DNA of 64,000 nt from Mycolicibacterium senegalense (GTDB lineage Bacteria > Actinomycetota > Actinomycetes > Mycobacteriales > Mycobacteriaceae), in contig NZ_CP081000.1 in NCBI RefSeq assembly GCF_019645875.1, positions 2,976,001 through 3,040,000 on the forward strand, read 5' to 3'. Below are positions 1-9,447 of this stretch, piece after piece (position 1 is the stretch's first letter; every line of letters starts with the position of its first letter). Both the position numbers and the translations under genes were made by a program. Under the pieces are notes generated by a model that was not told the origin of the DNA, ran no database searches, and saw only the letters and a list, made by a program, of their open reading frames with translations.

Positions 1-135
1 GAGCGGCTGCCCGCGGCGCTGACCCAGGGCTTGCGCGACTTCTTCGGTGCGCACACATACGGCCGCACGGACGCTTCCGAGGGCCAGAAGTTCCACACGC
101 TCTGGAGCGGCGACCGCAGCGAGGTGCCTGCCTAG
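1..135 (+). CDS. gnd1: 6-phosphogluconate dehydrogenase, C-terminal end (partial)
   Basis: Only the last 44 residues are present; the gene runs off the left edge. The tail reads RDFFGAHTYGRTD, then KFHTLWSGDRSE, the conserved C-terminal end of NADP-dependent 6-phosphogluconate dehydrogenase, which oxidatively decarboxylates 6-phosphogluconate to ribulose 5-phosphate in the cytosolic pentose phosphate pathway. The TAG stop is at 133-135. The next gene, guaB1, starts 46 bases later on the same strand, the same order as Rv1844c-Rv1843c in M. tuberculosis, which supports the call despite the short fragment. Confidence 0.88.
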   Translation, partial: ERLPAALTQGLRDFFGAHTYGRTDASEGQKFHTLWSGDRSEVPA

Positions 136-157
136 ATTCGGCAGCACTGTCGAGTAA

Positions 158-1618
<1,461 letters not shown>

Positions 1619-1716
1619 TCCGCCGAGGCGCGATACTATTGGGGTTCTTGAACACCGAGTGGTCGGCGCCAGATCGCATAGCGGCCTACTCGGTCAGATC
1701 GAACGAAAGGGTTCAC

Positions 1717-1835
1717 GTGCCGCAGGCACCCACCGAGGCCTCCGGTTCTGAACCGGCCTTCGGGGTGGAACACCAGTCACTTCTGAGCGCTGAAGCTGAC
1801 GACCCCTCTCCTAGTCAGCCGGGCCCCGGGCCCGG
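1717..1835 (+). promoter_or_regulatory. Structured leader upstream of the CNNM/CorC gene pair
   Basis: The 238-base gap before the ATG at 1857 holds a run of perfect inverted repeats. GTGCC/GGCAC pairs at 1717-1729. CCACC (1730-1734) pairs with GGTGG (1764-1768) and encloses CCGGTT/AACCGG (1742-1756). GCTGAC (1795-1800) pairs with GTCAGC (1814-1819). CCGGGCC/GGCCCGG forms a 7-bp stem at 1819-1835, ending 21 bases before the start codon. The last two stems share base 1819, so they could compete. This looks like a cis-regulatory RNA for a metal-transport-type operon. I do not recognise it as a known riboswitch class. Confidence 0.45.
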
Positions 1836-1856
1836 CGCAGCACTGGTGAGGATCTG

Positions 1857-3224
1857 ATGGGCGGCTCGGCGGACGTGATTGCGTCCTTGCTGTCGATCCT
1901 GGCGATCGTCCTGCTCACCCTCGGCACCGCGGTATTCGTGGCCGCCGAGTTCTCCCTGACCGCACTTGAGCGCAGCACGGTCGAGGCCAACGCCCGCGCG
2001 GGCGACCGTCGAGACCAACTTGTCCGCCGCGCGCATCGCACGTTGTCCTTCCAGCTTTCCGGGGCCCAGGTCGGCATCTCCATCACCACCCTGGCCACCG
2101 GTTATCTCGCCGAACCGGTCGTCGGGGAGCTGATCCGGCCGGGCCTCGACGCCCTGGGCATCCCCGCCAACGTGGCCTCCGGCCTGGCCCTGTTTCTGGC
2201 GGTGCTCATCGCGACCTCGCTGTCGATGGTGTTCGGTGAGCTCGTCCCCAAGAACCTCGCGGTGGCCCGCCCGGTGCCGACCGCCCGCGCCGCCGCACCG
2301 TTCCAATTGCTGTTCTCGCTGCTGTTCACCCCGGTGATCCGGATGACCAACGGCACCGCCAACTGGATCCTGCGCCGGCTGGGTATCGAACCGGCCGAGG
2401 AGCTTCGGTCGGCACGCTCGGCCCAGGAGCTGGCGTCGCTGGTCCGCAATTCCGCCCGCAGCGGTTCGCTCGACCCCACCACCGCATTGTTGGTGCACCG
2501 CTCGCTGCAGTTCGGCGAACGTTCCGCCGAAGAACTGATGACCCCGCGCTCCAAGATCGAAGTCCTGGACGCGGGCGATTCGGTGACCGACCTGATGAAC
2601 GCCGCGATCCGAACCGGCTACTCCCGTTTCCCGATCGTCGAAGGTGACCTCGACGAGACCATCGGCGTCGTCCACATCAAGCAGGTGTTCGCGATTCCGC
2701 GTGACGACCGGGACAAGACCCGGCTGGCCGCCCTGGCACTGCCGGTGGCAACCGTGCCGTCCACCCTCGACGGCGACGCCGTGATGACCCAGATCCGCGC
2801 CAACGGGTTGCAGACCGCGTTGGTGGTCGACGAGTACGGCGGCACCGCGGGCATGGTGACCGTCGAGGATCTGATCGAGGAGATCGTCGGTGACGTGCGC
2901 GACGAGCATGACGACGCCACACCCGACGTGGTGCCGGCCGGCGAAGGCTGGCAGGTGTCCGGGCTGCTACGCATCGACGAGGTGGCGACCAGCACCGGTT
3001 TCCGGGCTCCCGAAGGCGAATACGAGACCATCGGGGGTCTGGTGCTGCAGGAACTCGGGCACATACCGGAGAACGGCGAATCTGTGGAACTCACGGCCTT
3101 CGATCCCGACGCGGATCCCGACAAGCCGACGCACTGGCTGGCCACCGTGGTGCGGATGGACGGTCGCCGGATCGACCTGCTCAAGTTGACCAGCCTCGGC
3201 GACCGGGGGAACAGCCATGGGTGA
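1857..3224 (+). CDS. CNNM/CorC-family membrane protein with CBS and CorC_HlyC domains
   Basis: This 455-residue protein, orthologous by position to Rv1842c, has an N-terminal DUF21/CNNM membrane domain (about 1-200) with hydrophobic helices beginning at [21 protein letters not shown] pair follows at about 210-340 (including [12 protein letters not shown] and [17 protein letters not shown]), then a CorC_HlyC domain at about 355-445. The family is linked to magnesium/cobalt efflux or homeostasis; older 'hemolysin' labels are unsupported. The ATG at 1857 has GAGGA about 5 bases upstream. Its 3' end overlaps the next, paralogous gene by 8 bases, so the two probably form one unit, perhaps a heteromer. 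The substrate is inferred from the family only. Confidence 0.88.
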   Translation: MGGSADVIASLLSILAIVLLTLGTAVFVAAEFSLTALERSTVEANARAGDRRDQLVRRAHRTLSFQLSGAQVGISITTLATGYLAEPVVGELIRPGLDALGIPANVASGLALFLAVLIATSLSMVFGELVPKNLAVARPVPTARAAAPFQLLFSLLFTPVIRMTNGTANWILRRLGIEPAEELRSARSAQELASLVRNSARSGSLDPTTALLVHRSLQFGERSAEELMTPRSKIEVLDAGDSVTDLMNAAIRTGYSRFPIVEGDLDETIGVVHIKQVFAIPRDDRDKTRLAALALPVATVPSTLDGDAVMTQIRANGLQTALVVDEYGGTAGMVTVEDLIEEIVGDVRDEHDDATPDVVPAGEGWQVSGLLRIDEVATSTGFRAPEGEYETIGGLVLQELGHIPENGESVELTAFDPDADPDKPTHWLATVVRMDGRRIDLLKLTSLGDRGNSHG

Positions 3225-4269
3225 CATCCTCGGCGTGCTGTTGACCGTGCTGCTGCTGGCGGCCAACGCGTTCTTCGTGGCCGCGGAGTTCGCGCTGATC
3301 TCCGCCCGCCGGGATCGGCTGCAGGCGCTCGCCGAACAAGGTAAACGCAGTGCGGTCACCGTGATTCGGGCCGGCGAGCACCTGTCGTTGATGCTGGCGG
3401 GCTCTCAGCTGGGCATCACGATCTGTTCGATTCTGCTGGGCCGTGTGGGTGAGCCTGCCGTCGCACATCTGCTGGAGAAGCCGTTCGCGTTGGTCGGCGT
3501 GTCCGACGCCGTGCTGCACACGGTCTCGTTCTTCGTCGCGCTGGCCATCGTGGTGATCCTGCACGTCCTGCTCGGCGAGATGGTGCCGAAGAACATCGCG
3601 ATCGCCGGTCCCGAGACCGCCGCGATGCTGCTCATCCCGCCGTACCTGGTTTACATCCGGGCGGCCCGGCCGTTCATCGCGTTCTACAACTGGTGTGCCA
3701 ATGCCACCCTGCGGGCATTTCGCGTGGAGCCCAAAGATGAACTGGAATCGGCGGTGTCGACCGTCGAACTGTCGGAGATGATCGCCGAGTCCGTATCCGA
3801 GGGCCTGCTCGACAGCGAGGAGCACGGCCGGCTCACCCGGGCCCTGCAGACCCGCAGCCGCACGGTCAGCGATGTCGCGATGCCTTTGACCGACATTCAC
3901 GCCATCCGGGCCGCGGCGCCCGGTTCCGGGCCGTCCGTGGGTGACGTAGAGCGGGCCCTCACCGAAACCGGTTACTCACGCTTCCCGGTGGCCGATGCAT
4001 TCGGCGAGTTCATCGGCTATCTGCACATCAAAGATGTGCTACCGCACATCAACGACCCCGACGCGGTGCTCGATGCGTCCATGGTGCGTCCGTTGCCCCG
4101 GATCCCGGCCTCGACGCCGCTGCCCGACGCGCTGTCACGGATGCGGCGGACGAACAGTCATCTCGCACTGGTGACCGGTCCGGACGACACCGTCATCGCG
4201 ATGGTGGCGCTGGAGGACCTGGTGGAGGATCTGGTCGGCACGGTGCGGGACGGCACGCACCGCATCTGA
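3217..4269 (+). CDS. CNNM/CorC-family membrane protein lacking the C-terminal domain
   Basis: This 350-residue paralogue of the preceding gene corresponds to Rv1841c. It has a DUF21/CNNM membrane region (about 1-190) starting with [21 protein letters not shown], and a CBS pair (about 200-340) with [25 protein letters not shown]. It stops right after the second CBS motif, so the CorC_HlyC domain of its partner is absent. The 8-base overlap with the upstream gene implies co-translation, which fits a two-subunit transporter or regulator. A TetR gene on the opposite strand ends 8 bases past its stop. Confidence 0.87.
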   Translation: MGDILGVLLTVLLLAANAFFVAAEFALISARRDRLQALAEQGKRSAVTVIRAGEHLSLMLAGSQLGITICSILLGRVGEPAVAHLLEKPFALVGVSDAVLHTVSFFVALAIVVILHVLLGEMVPKNIAIAGPETAAMLLIPPYLVYIRAARPFIAFYNWCANATLRAFRVEPKDELESAVSTVELSEMIAESVSEGLLDSEEHGRLTRALQTRSRTVSDVAMPLTDIHAIRAAAPGSGPSVGDVERALTETGYSRFPVADAFGEFIGYLHIKDVLPHINDPDAVLDASMVRPLPRIPASTPLPDALSRMRRTNSHLALVTGPDDTVIAMVALEDLVEDLVGTVRDGTHRI

Positions 4270-4277
4270 GCGGACGG

Positions 4278-4892
4278 CTATCCCCCGGGCTGCTCGAGCA
4301 GCCCGCGCAGGATCAGCTCGGCGAGGTCGGTGGCCGCCCGCTCGACGGCCTGATCCGTGTCGTCGACGCCCCGCACACACATGGCGTACATCGCCGCGCC
4401 GCCGATCGCGTCCATGATGGTGTCGATGTCGACCTGCCGACGGGCTCGCCCGTGTGCGGCGGCGTCGTTCACAAGCGATGCGAGCTGAGTGCGCGCGGCT
4501 GCGTCGAGCCGCTCGGTCATGAGCCGGCGGATGTCGGAGTCGGCCCGCAGGTCGGTGAGCAGGCCAGGGATCGATTCCCGCACAGCGGGGTCGCGGAACA
4601 GCAGATACGCACCGCGACACAACCGGGTGATCTCGCCGGCTACGTCGTCACTCGGCGCGGCGGGGTCGAGATCCGGGAAGACGGCCTCGTGGACCAGTAG
4701 CGCCTTGGACTTCCATCTGCGGTAGATGGTCGGGCGGCTGACACCGGCCGTGCTGGCGATCAGGTCGATGGATGTGGCCGCGTAGCCGCGCTCGACCAGG
4801 AGCGTGCGGGTGGTGGCCAGCACCGCCTGGTCGATGGTCGGGTCGGGGCGCGACCCCTGCCGCCGATGACGACTGCCGGCACGCGCGTCCAC
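4278..4892 (-). CDS. TetR/AcrR-family transcriptional regulator
   Basis: This 204-residue regulator has the typical N-terminal helix-turn-helix at about residues 25-70 (YAATSIDLIASTAGVSRPTI, then YRRWKSK) and a variable helical ligand domain. It is divergent from the quinone-oxidoreductase-like gene at 5025. The 132-base gap holds a 35-bp near-perfect palindrome at 4977-5011, the probable operator for autoregulation and control of the oxidoreductase. It converges with the CNNM pair on its other side. The ligand is unknown; the neighbour suggests an electrophile, quinone or enone. Confidence 0.9.
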   Translation of the reverse strand: MDARAGSRHRRQGSRPDPTIDQAVLATTRTLLVERGYAATSIDLIASTAGVSRPTIYRRWKSKALLVHEAVFPDLDPAAPSDDVAGEITRLCRGAYLLFRDPAVRESIPGLLTDLRADSDIRRLMTERLDAAARTQLASLVNDAAAHGRARRQVDIDTIMDAIGGAAMYAMCVRGVDDTDQAVERAATDLAELILRGLLEQPGG

Positions 4893-4976
4893 GCTGTCTC
4901 CTCACATCGCCTGGCGGTCAGCCGAGTCTGGCACACCGCCGACGTCCGGCGGTGTAACCACCTATTGCCATGGTGC

Positions 4977-5011
4977 CAGATTTGTTATTACATCGTGTAA
5001 CAACAAATCTG
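4977..5011. promoter_or_regulatory. Near-perfect palindromic operator between TetR and oxidoreductase genes
   Basis: The left arm CAGATTTGTTATTACA (4977-4992) and right arm TGTAACAACAAATCTG (4996-5011) are reverse complements at 15 of 16 positions, separated by TCG. The site ends 13 bases before the GTG start at 5025, just upstream of the GGAGG ribosome site at 5016-5020, so a bound repressor would block that promoter or its transcript start. The AT-rich arms stand out in this GC-rich DNA. The neighbouring TetR protein is the likely ligand. Confidence 0.82.
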
Positions 5012-5024
5012 CGATGGAGGACCA

Positions 5025-6098
5025 GTGAACCAAACTGCAACCGAGGCGATCTCAGCGGAAGCGTGGGTGGCCACCGCCCTCGGCGATCCGGCGAAGGTCC
5101 TCGAACGCCAGACCGTCGAGGTGCGCGCACCCGGGCCCGGGGAAATCCGGGTCGCAGTGCGGGCCTTCTGTCTCAACTTCAACGACATCGACGTCATCGG
5201 TGGCCGGTACACGACCATGCCGCTACAGCCGCCGTTCGTCCCCGGCATGGAAGCCGTCGGCGTGGTCGAGAGCGCAGGGCTCGGCGCCGAACACCTGGTG
5301 GGCCGCCGCATCGTCGGGATCCCCTCGATGGCCTTCGGCGGGTACGCCTCCTATGCGATCGTCGACGCCGCGACCGCGCTCGAGCTCTCGGACTGGGTCA
5401 GCGACGCCGACGGCGCCGCGCTGCACTACCCGTTCCACCTGGGTTGGTTCGCACTGCACGAGCGGGGCCGGCTCAAGCCGGGCGAGACGCTGCTGGTGCA
5501 CGCGGCCGCCGGTGGTACGGGATCAGGCGCGCTGGTGCTCGGCAAGGCACTCGGCGCCCGCGTGATCGCGACCGCCGGCAGTGACGAGAAGCTCGAGTTC
5601 TGTCGCGAGCTGGGCGCCGACCACGCCGTCAACTACCGCAGTGACGACTGGGTGGAACAGGTCATGGACCTCACCTACGGCCGCGGTGTCGACGTCGCGT
5701 TCGACGCGGTCGGCGGCAGCGTCACCACGAACACCTTCAAGTGCATGGGCCTGAACGGGCGCCACCTGATGGCCGGGTTCGCCGAGGACATCGCCCTCGA
5801 AGACGGCGATTACCTCTCCCCGCGCCCCATCGCGTACGGCAACTTCGACGTGTGCGGGGTCTGCCTGGTCTATGTCACCGACCCGCTCGCGGTCCGCCGC
5901 ACCCTCGGGTTCAACTGGCCCGCGCGGTCCGAAGGCCTCGACGCGCACGTCAAACTGCTCGAAATGCTGCGCACCGGGGCCATCCGCACCGTGATCGGCG
6001 CCGAGGTGGCGTGGCCGGACCTGCCGGCGCAACTGGAGCGGATGAAGGCCCGGCAGACCACCGGGCGCCTGGTGGTCACCACCGGCGCGCACGACTGA
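5025..6098 (+). CDS. NADPH:quinone oxidoreductase-like MDR-superfamily enzyme
   Basis: This 357-residue medium-chain dehydrogenase/reductase has an N-terminal GroES-like domain and a nucleotide-binding domain with the motif HAAAGGTGSGALVLGKALG at about residues 155-173. No structural zinc cysteine cluster is seen, which places it with zinc-independent quinone oxidoreductase/enoyl reductases. The likely reaction is NADPH-dependent reduction of a quinone or activated alkene in the cytosol. The GTG start at 5025 is preceded by GGAGG at 5016-5020. The operator at 4977-5011 and the divergent TetR gene indicate substrate-inducible expression. Confidence 0.85.
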   Translation: MNQTATEAISAEAWVATALGDPAKVLERQTVEVRAPGPGEIRVAVRAFCLNFNDIDVIGGRYTTMPLQPPFVPGMEAVGVVESAGLGAEHLVGRRIVGIPSMAFGGYASYAIVDAATALELSDWVSDADGAALHYPFHLGWFALHERGRLKPGETLLVHAAAGGTGSGALVLGKALGARVIATAGSDEKLEFCRELGADHAVNYRSDDWVEQVMDLTYGRGVDVAFDAVGGSVTTNTFKCMGLNGRHLMAGFAEDIALEDGDYLSPRPIAYGNFDVCGVCLVYVTDPLAVRRTLGFNWPARSEGLDAHVKLLEMLRTGAIRTVIGAEVAWPDLPAQLERMKARQTTGRLVVTTGAHD

Positions 6099-6161
6099 GC
6101 TCGCATCTCCCCAGGTAGGCTCGAGCTTCATGGCGGCAACGGGCCACCCGGTGGAGGAGAC

Positions 6162-7088
6162 ATGCAGGGACGCGCTGGATCAGGCGCGGCTGGACTGACC
6201 GTTGCGGGTGCCGCCGAAGCCGGCGAGGTCTTGGCGGCCCCGGTCTGGACGGCCCGGGCAGAGTCACACCGGCGCCGCGCCGACGAGTTCCTCACACCGC
6301 ACCTGCGCCGCCAACACGCCGGTGAACCGCATCCGGTGTGGGATTTCCTGTTCACCTACTACAGCCTGCGCCCGCGCCAGCTACGGCGATGGCATCCCGG
6401 GTACGGGGTCGTGCTGACCGGCGGGCGGGCCGGCGAGTACCTGCGACGCACCGGGTACGGACCGCATCCGCACGGCGTCACGGTCCGTGACGACTACCTG
6501 CGTGCACGCGCTGAGACCGTCCGGTTCGTCGCCCGGTTGATGCGCGCGACCGCGACGCGAACGCCCCGCATGAACTGCTTCGGACTCCATGAATGGGCCA
6601 TGGTCTACCGAACTTCCCAGCAACGCCACGACCAGGTTTCGCTGCGCCTCGGCTCCGCCGGGACCGATGCCGTCGTCGAGTCAATGCCGTTGCGGTGCAC
6701 CCACTTCGACGCGTTCCGGTTCTTCACCGACGCCGCAGTCGGTCGTAACGAACGGCAACTGAGCCGGGAGCAGCAGATCGACACCGAGCAGCCGGGCTGC
6801 ATCCATGCCGCCATGGACACTTACAAGTGGGCCTACAAACTGGGCCCCCTGGTCCCCTCGGAGTTGGTGATGGACGCGCTCGATCTGGCGGCCGACGCGC
6901 GGGCACTCGATATGTGTGCCAGCCCATACGACTTGAAGCAGTATGGTTTCGAGCCGATCGCCATCGAAACACCGGCCGGGCGTGCCGAATACGTCAGGGC
7001 CCAACAGCGCATCGCCGAACGAGCGGCTCCGTTGCGGGTCACTCTGGCAAACCGGTGTGAGCTGTTGCTCAGCAGGCTGGACGGCTGA
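6162..7088 (+). CDS. Conserved actinobacterial protein of unknown function
   Basis: This 308-residue soluble protein is rich in Arg, His and Trp. Recognisable blocks are HPVWDFLFTYYSLRPRQLRRW, RTPRMNCFGLHEWAMVYR and DMCASPYDLKQYGFEPIAIE. Related mycobacterial proteins next to glcB have been labelled '3-methyladenine DNA glycosylase'; I see no helix-hairpin-helix or other glycosylase motif that justifies it. The ATG at 6162 follows GGAGGA (6153-6158) with short spacing. The gene lies between the oxidoreductase and glcB on the same strand. The conserved His/Trp-rich blocks suggest an enzyme, but no activity can be assigned. Confidence 0.7.
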   Translation: MQGRAGSGAAGLTVAGAAEAGEVLAAPVWTARAESHRRRADEFLTPHLRRQHAGEPHPVWDFLFTYYSLRPRQLRRWHPGYGVVLTGGRAGEYLRRTGYGPHPHGVTVRDDYLRARAETVRFVARLMRATATRTPRMNCFGLHEWAMVYRTSQQRHDQVSLRLGSAGTDAVVESMPLRCTHFDAFRFFTDAAVGRNERQLSREQQIDTEQPGCIHAAMDTYKWAYKLGPLVPSELVMDALDLAADARALDMCASPYDLKQYGFEPIAIETPAGRAEYVRAQQRIAERAAPLRVTLANRCELLLSRLDG

Positions 7089-7166
7089 AAGGCCGACGTT
7101 ACCAATGGGTAAGCTGGATAAACGGCAGGCATCGCACGGTGCCTGGAGCCGAGGGAGGAAACGCGC

Positions 7167-9392
7167 ATGACCAATCGCGTGACTGTCGGAAACCTGCGTG
7201 TCGCGCAGGTGCTGCACGACTTCATCACCAACGAGGCACTGCCGGGCACCGGCGTCGACCCGGACAGCTTCTGGTCCGGTGTGGACAAGGTCGTCGCTGA
7301 CCTCACCCCGAAGAACCAGGACCTGCTGGCCCGTCGCGACGATCTACAGGCGCAGATCGACAAGTGGCACCGTGCCCACGTGCTCGAGCCGGTCGATCCC
7401 GAGGCCTACAAGCAGTTCCTCACCGACATCGGCTACCTGCTGCCCGAGCCTGCCGACTTCACCGTCACCACCTCAGGCGTCGACGACGAGATCACCTCGA
7501 CCGCCGGCCCGCAGCTCGTGGTGCCGATCCTCAACGCCCGCTTCGCGCTCAATGCCGCCAACGCGCGGTGGGGCTCGCTGTACGACGCGCTGTACGGCAC
7601 GGACGTCATCAGCGAAGAGGACGGCGCCGAGAAGGTGCGACCGGGTACCGACGGCGGATATAACACAGTGCGCGGCGACAAGGTGATCGCCTATGCGCGC
7701 AACTTCCTGGACGAGGCCGTGCCGCTGGCCGCAGGCAGCTGGAGCGAGGCCACCGGTCTGAAGATCGACGAAGGCCAGTTGCTGGTGGAGTACGGCGATG
7801 GCCTGTCGAGTGGCCTGGCCACCCCCGAGCAGTTCGTCGGCTACACCGGTGAGCTCGGGCAGCCGCAGTGGTCGGTGCTGCTGCGCAACCACGGCCTGCA
7901 CATCGAGATCCTCATCGACCCCGACTCCCCCATCGGCTCGACCGACGCCGCGGGCATCAAGGACGTCGTGCTGGAATCCGCGATCACCACGATCATGGAC
8001 TTCGAGGACTCCGTGGCCGCCGTCGACGCCGACGACAAGGTGCTCGGCTACCGCAACTGGCTTGGCCTGAACAAGGGCGACCTGGCCGAAGAGGTCAGCA
8101 AGGGCGGCAAGACCTTCACCCGCGTGCTCAACCCCGACCGCACCTTCACCACCCCGGACGGCGAGGGCGAGCTGACCCTGCCCGGGCGCAGCCTGCTGTT
8201 CGTGCGCAACGTCGGGCACCTGATGACCAACGACGCGATCGTGGATGCGGATGGGAACGAGATCCCCGAGGGCATCCAGGACGCGCTCTTCACCGGCCTG
8301 ATCGCCATGCACGGGCTCAAGGACGGCTCGGATAACGACGGAGCGAATGGTCCGCTGAAGAACAGCCGCACCGGCTCGGTCTACATCGTCAAGCCCAAGA
8401 TGCACGGCCCTGACGAGGTCGCCTTCGCCTGCGAGCTGTTCGGCCGCGTCGAGGATGTGCTCGGCCTGCCGGCCGGCACTCTGAAGGTCGGCATCATGGA
8501 CGAGGAACGCCGCACCACGGTCAACCTGAAGTCCTGCATCAAGGCCGCCGCCGATCGCGTGGTGTTCATCAACACCGGCTTCCTGGACCGCACCGGCGAC
8601 GAGATCCACACCTCCATGGAAGCCGGCCCGATGATCCGCAAGGGCGCCATGAAGAGCCAGCCGTGGATCAAGGCGTACGAGGACAACAATGTCGACGTCG
8701 GCCTGGCCACCGGTTTGGCCGGCAAGGCCCAGATCGGCAAGGGCATGTGGGCGATGACCGATCTGATGGCCGACATGGTCGAGCAGAAGATCGGCCAGCC
8801 GAAGGCCGGCGCCACCACCGCATGGGTCCCCTCGCCGACCGCGGCCACCCTGCACGCGATGCACTACCACCAGGTGGACGTCGAGGCCGTGCAGAAGGAA
8901 CTCGCCGGCAAGAAGCGCGCCACAATCGAAGAGCTGCTGACGATCCCGCTCGCGGACTCCTCACTGACCTGGTCGCCTGAGGAGATCCACGAAGAGGTGG
9001 ACAACAACTGCCAGTCGATCCTGGGCTACGTGGTCCGCTGGATCGACGCCGGCGTCGGCTGCTCGAAGGTGCCCGACATCCACGATGTCGCGCTGATGGA
9101 AGACCGTGCCACACTGCGGATCTCCAGCCAGCTGCTGGCCAACTGGCTGCGCCACGGCATCATCACCGAAGAGGATGTGAAGGCCAGCCTGCGCCGGATG
9201 GCCGCGGTCGTCGACGAGCAGAACGCCGGAGATCCCGATTATCTGGCGATGGCGCCCAACCCGGATGCCAGCATCGCGTTCGGCGCGGCGCAGGAGCTGA
9301 TCCTGTCCGGCGCGCAGCAGCCCAATGGCTACACCGAGCCGATCCTGCACCGACGCCGCCGCGAGTTCAAAGCGAGCACCGCCGGGAAGTGA
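7167..9392 (+). CDS. glcB: Malate synthase G
   Basis: This 741-residue protein has the full length of mycobacterial malate synthase G. It condenses glyoxylate with acetyl-CoA to malate, the second step of the glyoxylate shunt. Visible motifs include [14 protein letters not shown] (acidic metal ligand region near residue 446), [20 protein letters not shown], and [16 protein letters not shown], carrying the conserved Cys632 and catalytic-base Asp646. The ATG at 7167 has GGAGG upstream. The partner isocitrate lyase ICL2 lies 52 kb away in this window. GlcB has also been reported at the cell surface in M. tuberculosis; no signal peptide is present here. Confidence 0.97.
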   Translation: MTNRVTVGNLRVAQVLHDFITNEALPGTGVDPDSFWSGVDKVVADLTPKNQDLLARRDDLQAQIDKWHRAHVLEPVDPEAYKQFLTDIGYLLPEPADFTVTTSGVDDEITSTAGPQLVVPILNARFALNAANARWGSLYDALYGTDVISEEDGAEKVRPGTDGGYNTVRGDKVIAYARNFLDEAVPLAAGSWSEATGLKIDEGQLLVEYGDGLSSGLATPEQFVGYTGELGQPQWSVLLRNHGLHIEILIDPDSPIGSTDAAGIKDVVLESAITTIMDFEDSVAAVDADDKVLGYRNWLGLNKGDLAEEVSKGGKTFTRVLNPDRTFTTPDGEGELTLPGRSLLFVRNVGHLMTNDAIVDADGNEIPEGIQDALFTGLIAMHGLKDGSDNDGANGPLKNSRTGSVYIVKPKMHGPDEVAFACELFGRVEDVLGLPAGTLKVGIMDEERRTTVNLKSCIKAAADRVVFINTGFLDRTGDEIHTSMEAGPMIRKGAMKSQPWIKAYEDNNVDVGLATGLAGKAQIGKGMWAMTDLMADMVEQKIGQPKAGATTAWVPSPTAATLHAMHYHQVDVEAVQKELAGKKRATIEELLTIPLADSSLTWSPEEIHEEVDNNCQSILGYVVRWIDAGVGCSKVPDIHDVALMEDRATLRISSQLLANWLRHGIITEEDVKASLRRMAAVVDEQNAGDPDYLAMAPNPDASIAFGAAQELILSGAQQPNGYTEPILHRRRREFKASTAGK

Positions 9393-9447
9393 TTAGACTT
9401 CGGCGGGTCCGGATGACTAGTCGGCGCGAGACGTACAGGGGTTAGGA

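Noticed and set aside
1698..1714. LexA-like SOS box (TCGAAC...GTTC) upstream of the CNNM genes
   Set aside because: Spacing and the right arm do not fit the mycobacterial TCGAAC-N4-GTTCGA site.
1717..1835. M-box (ykoK) magnesium riboswitch before the CNNM genes
   Set aside because: The conserved M-box core elements could not be found by eye, so only an unassigned structured leader is reported.
6162..7088. 3-methyladenine DNA glycosylase label for the gene before glcB
   Set aside because: No glycosylase motif is visible; kept as a conserved unknown.
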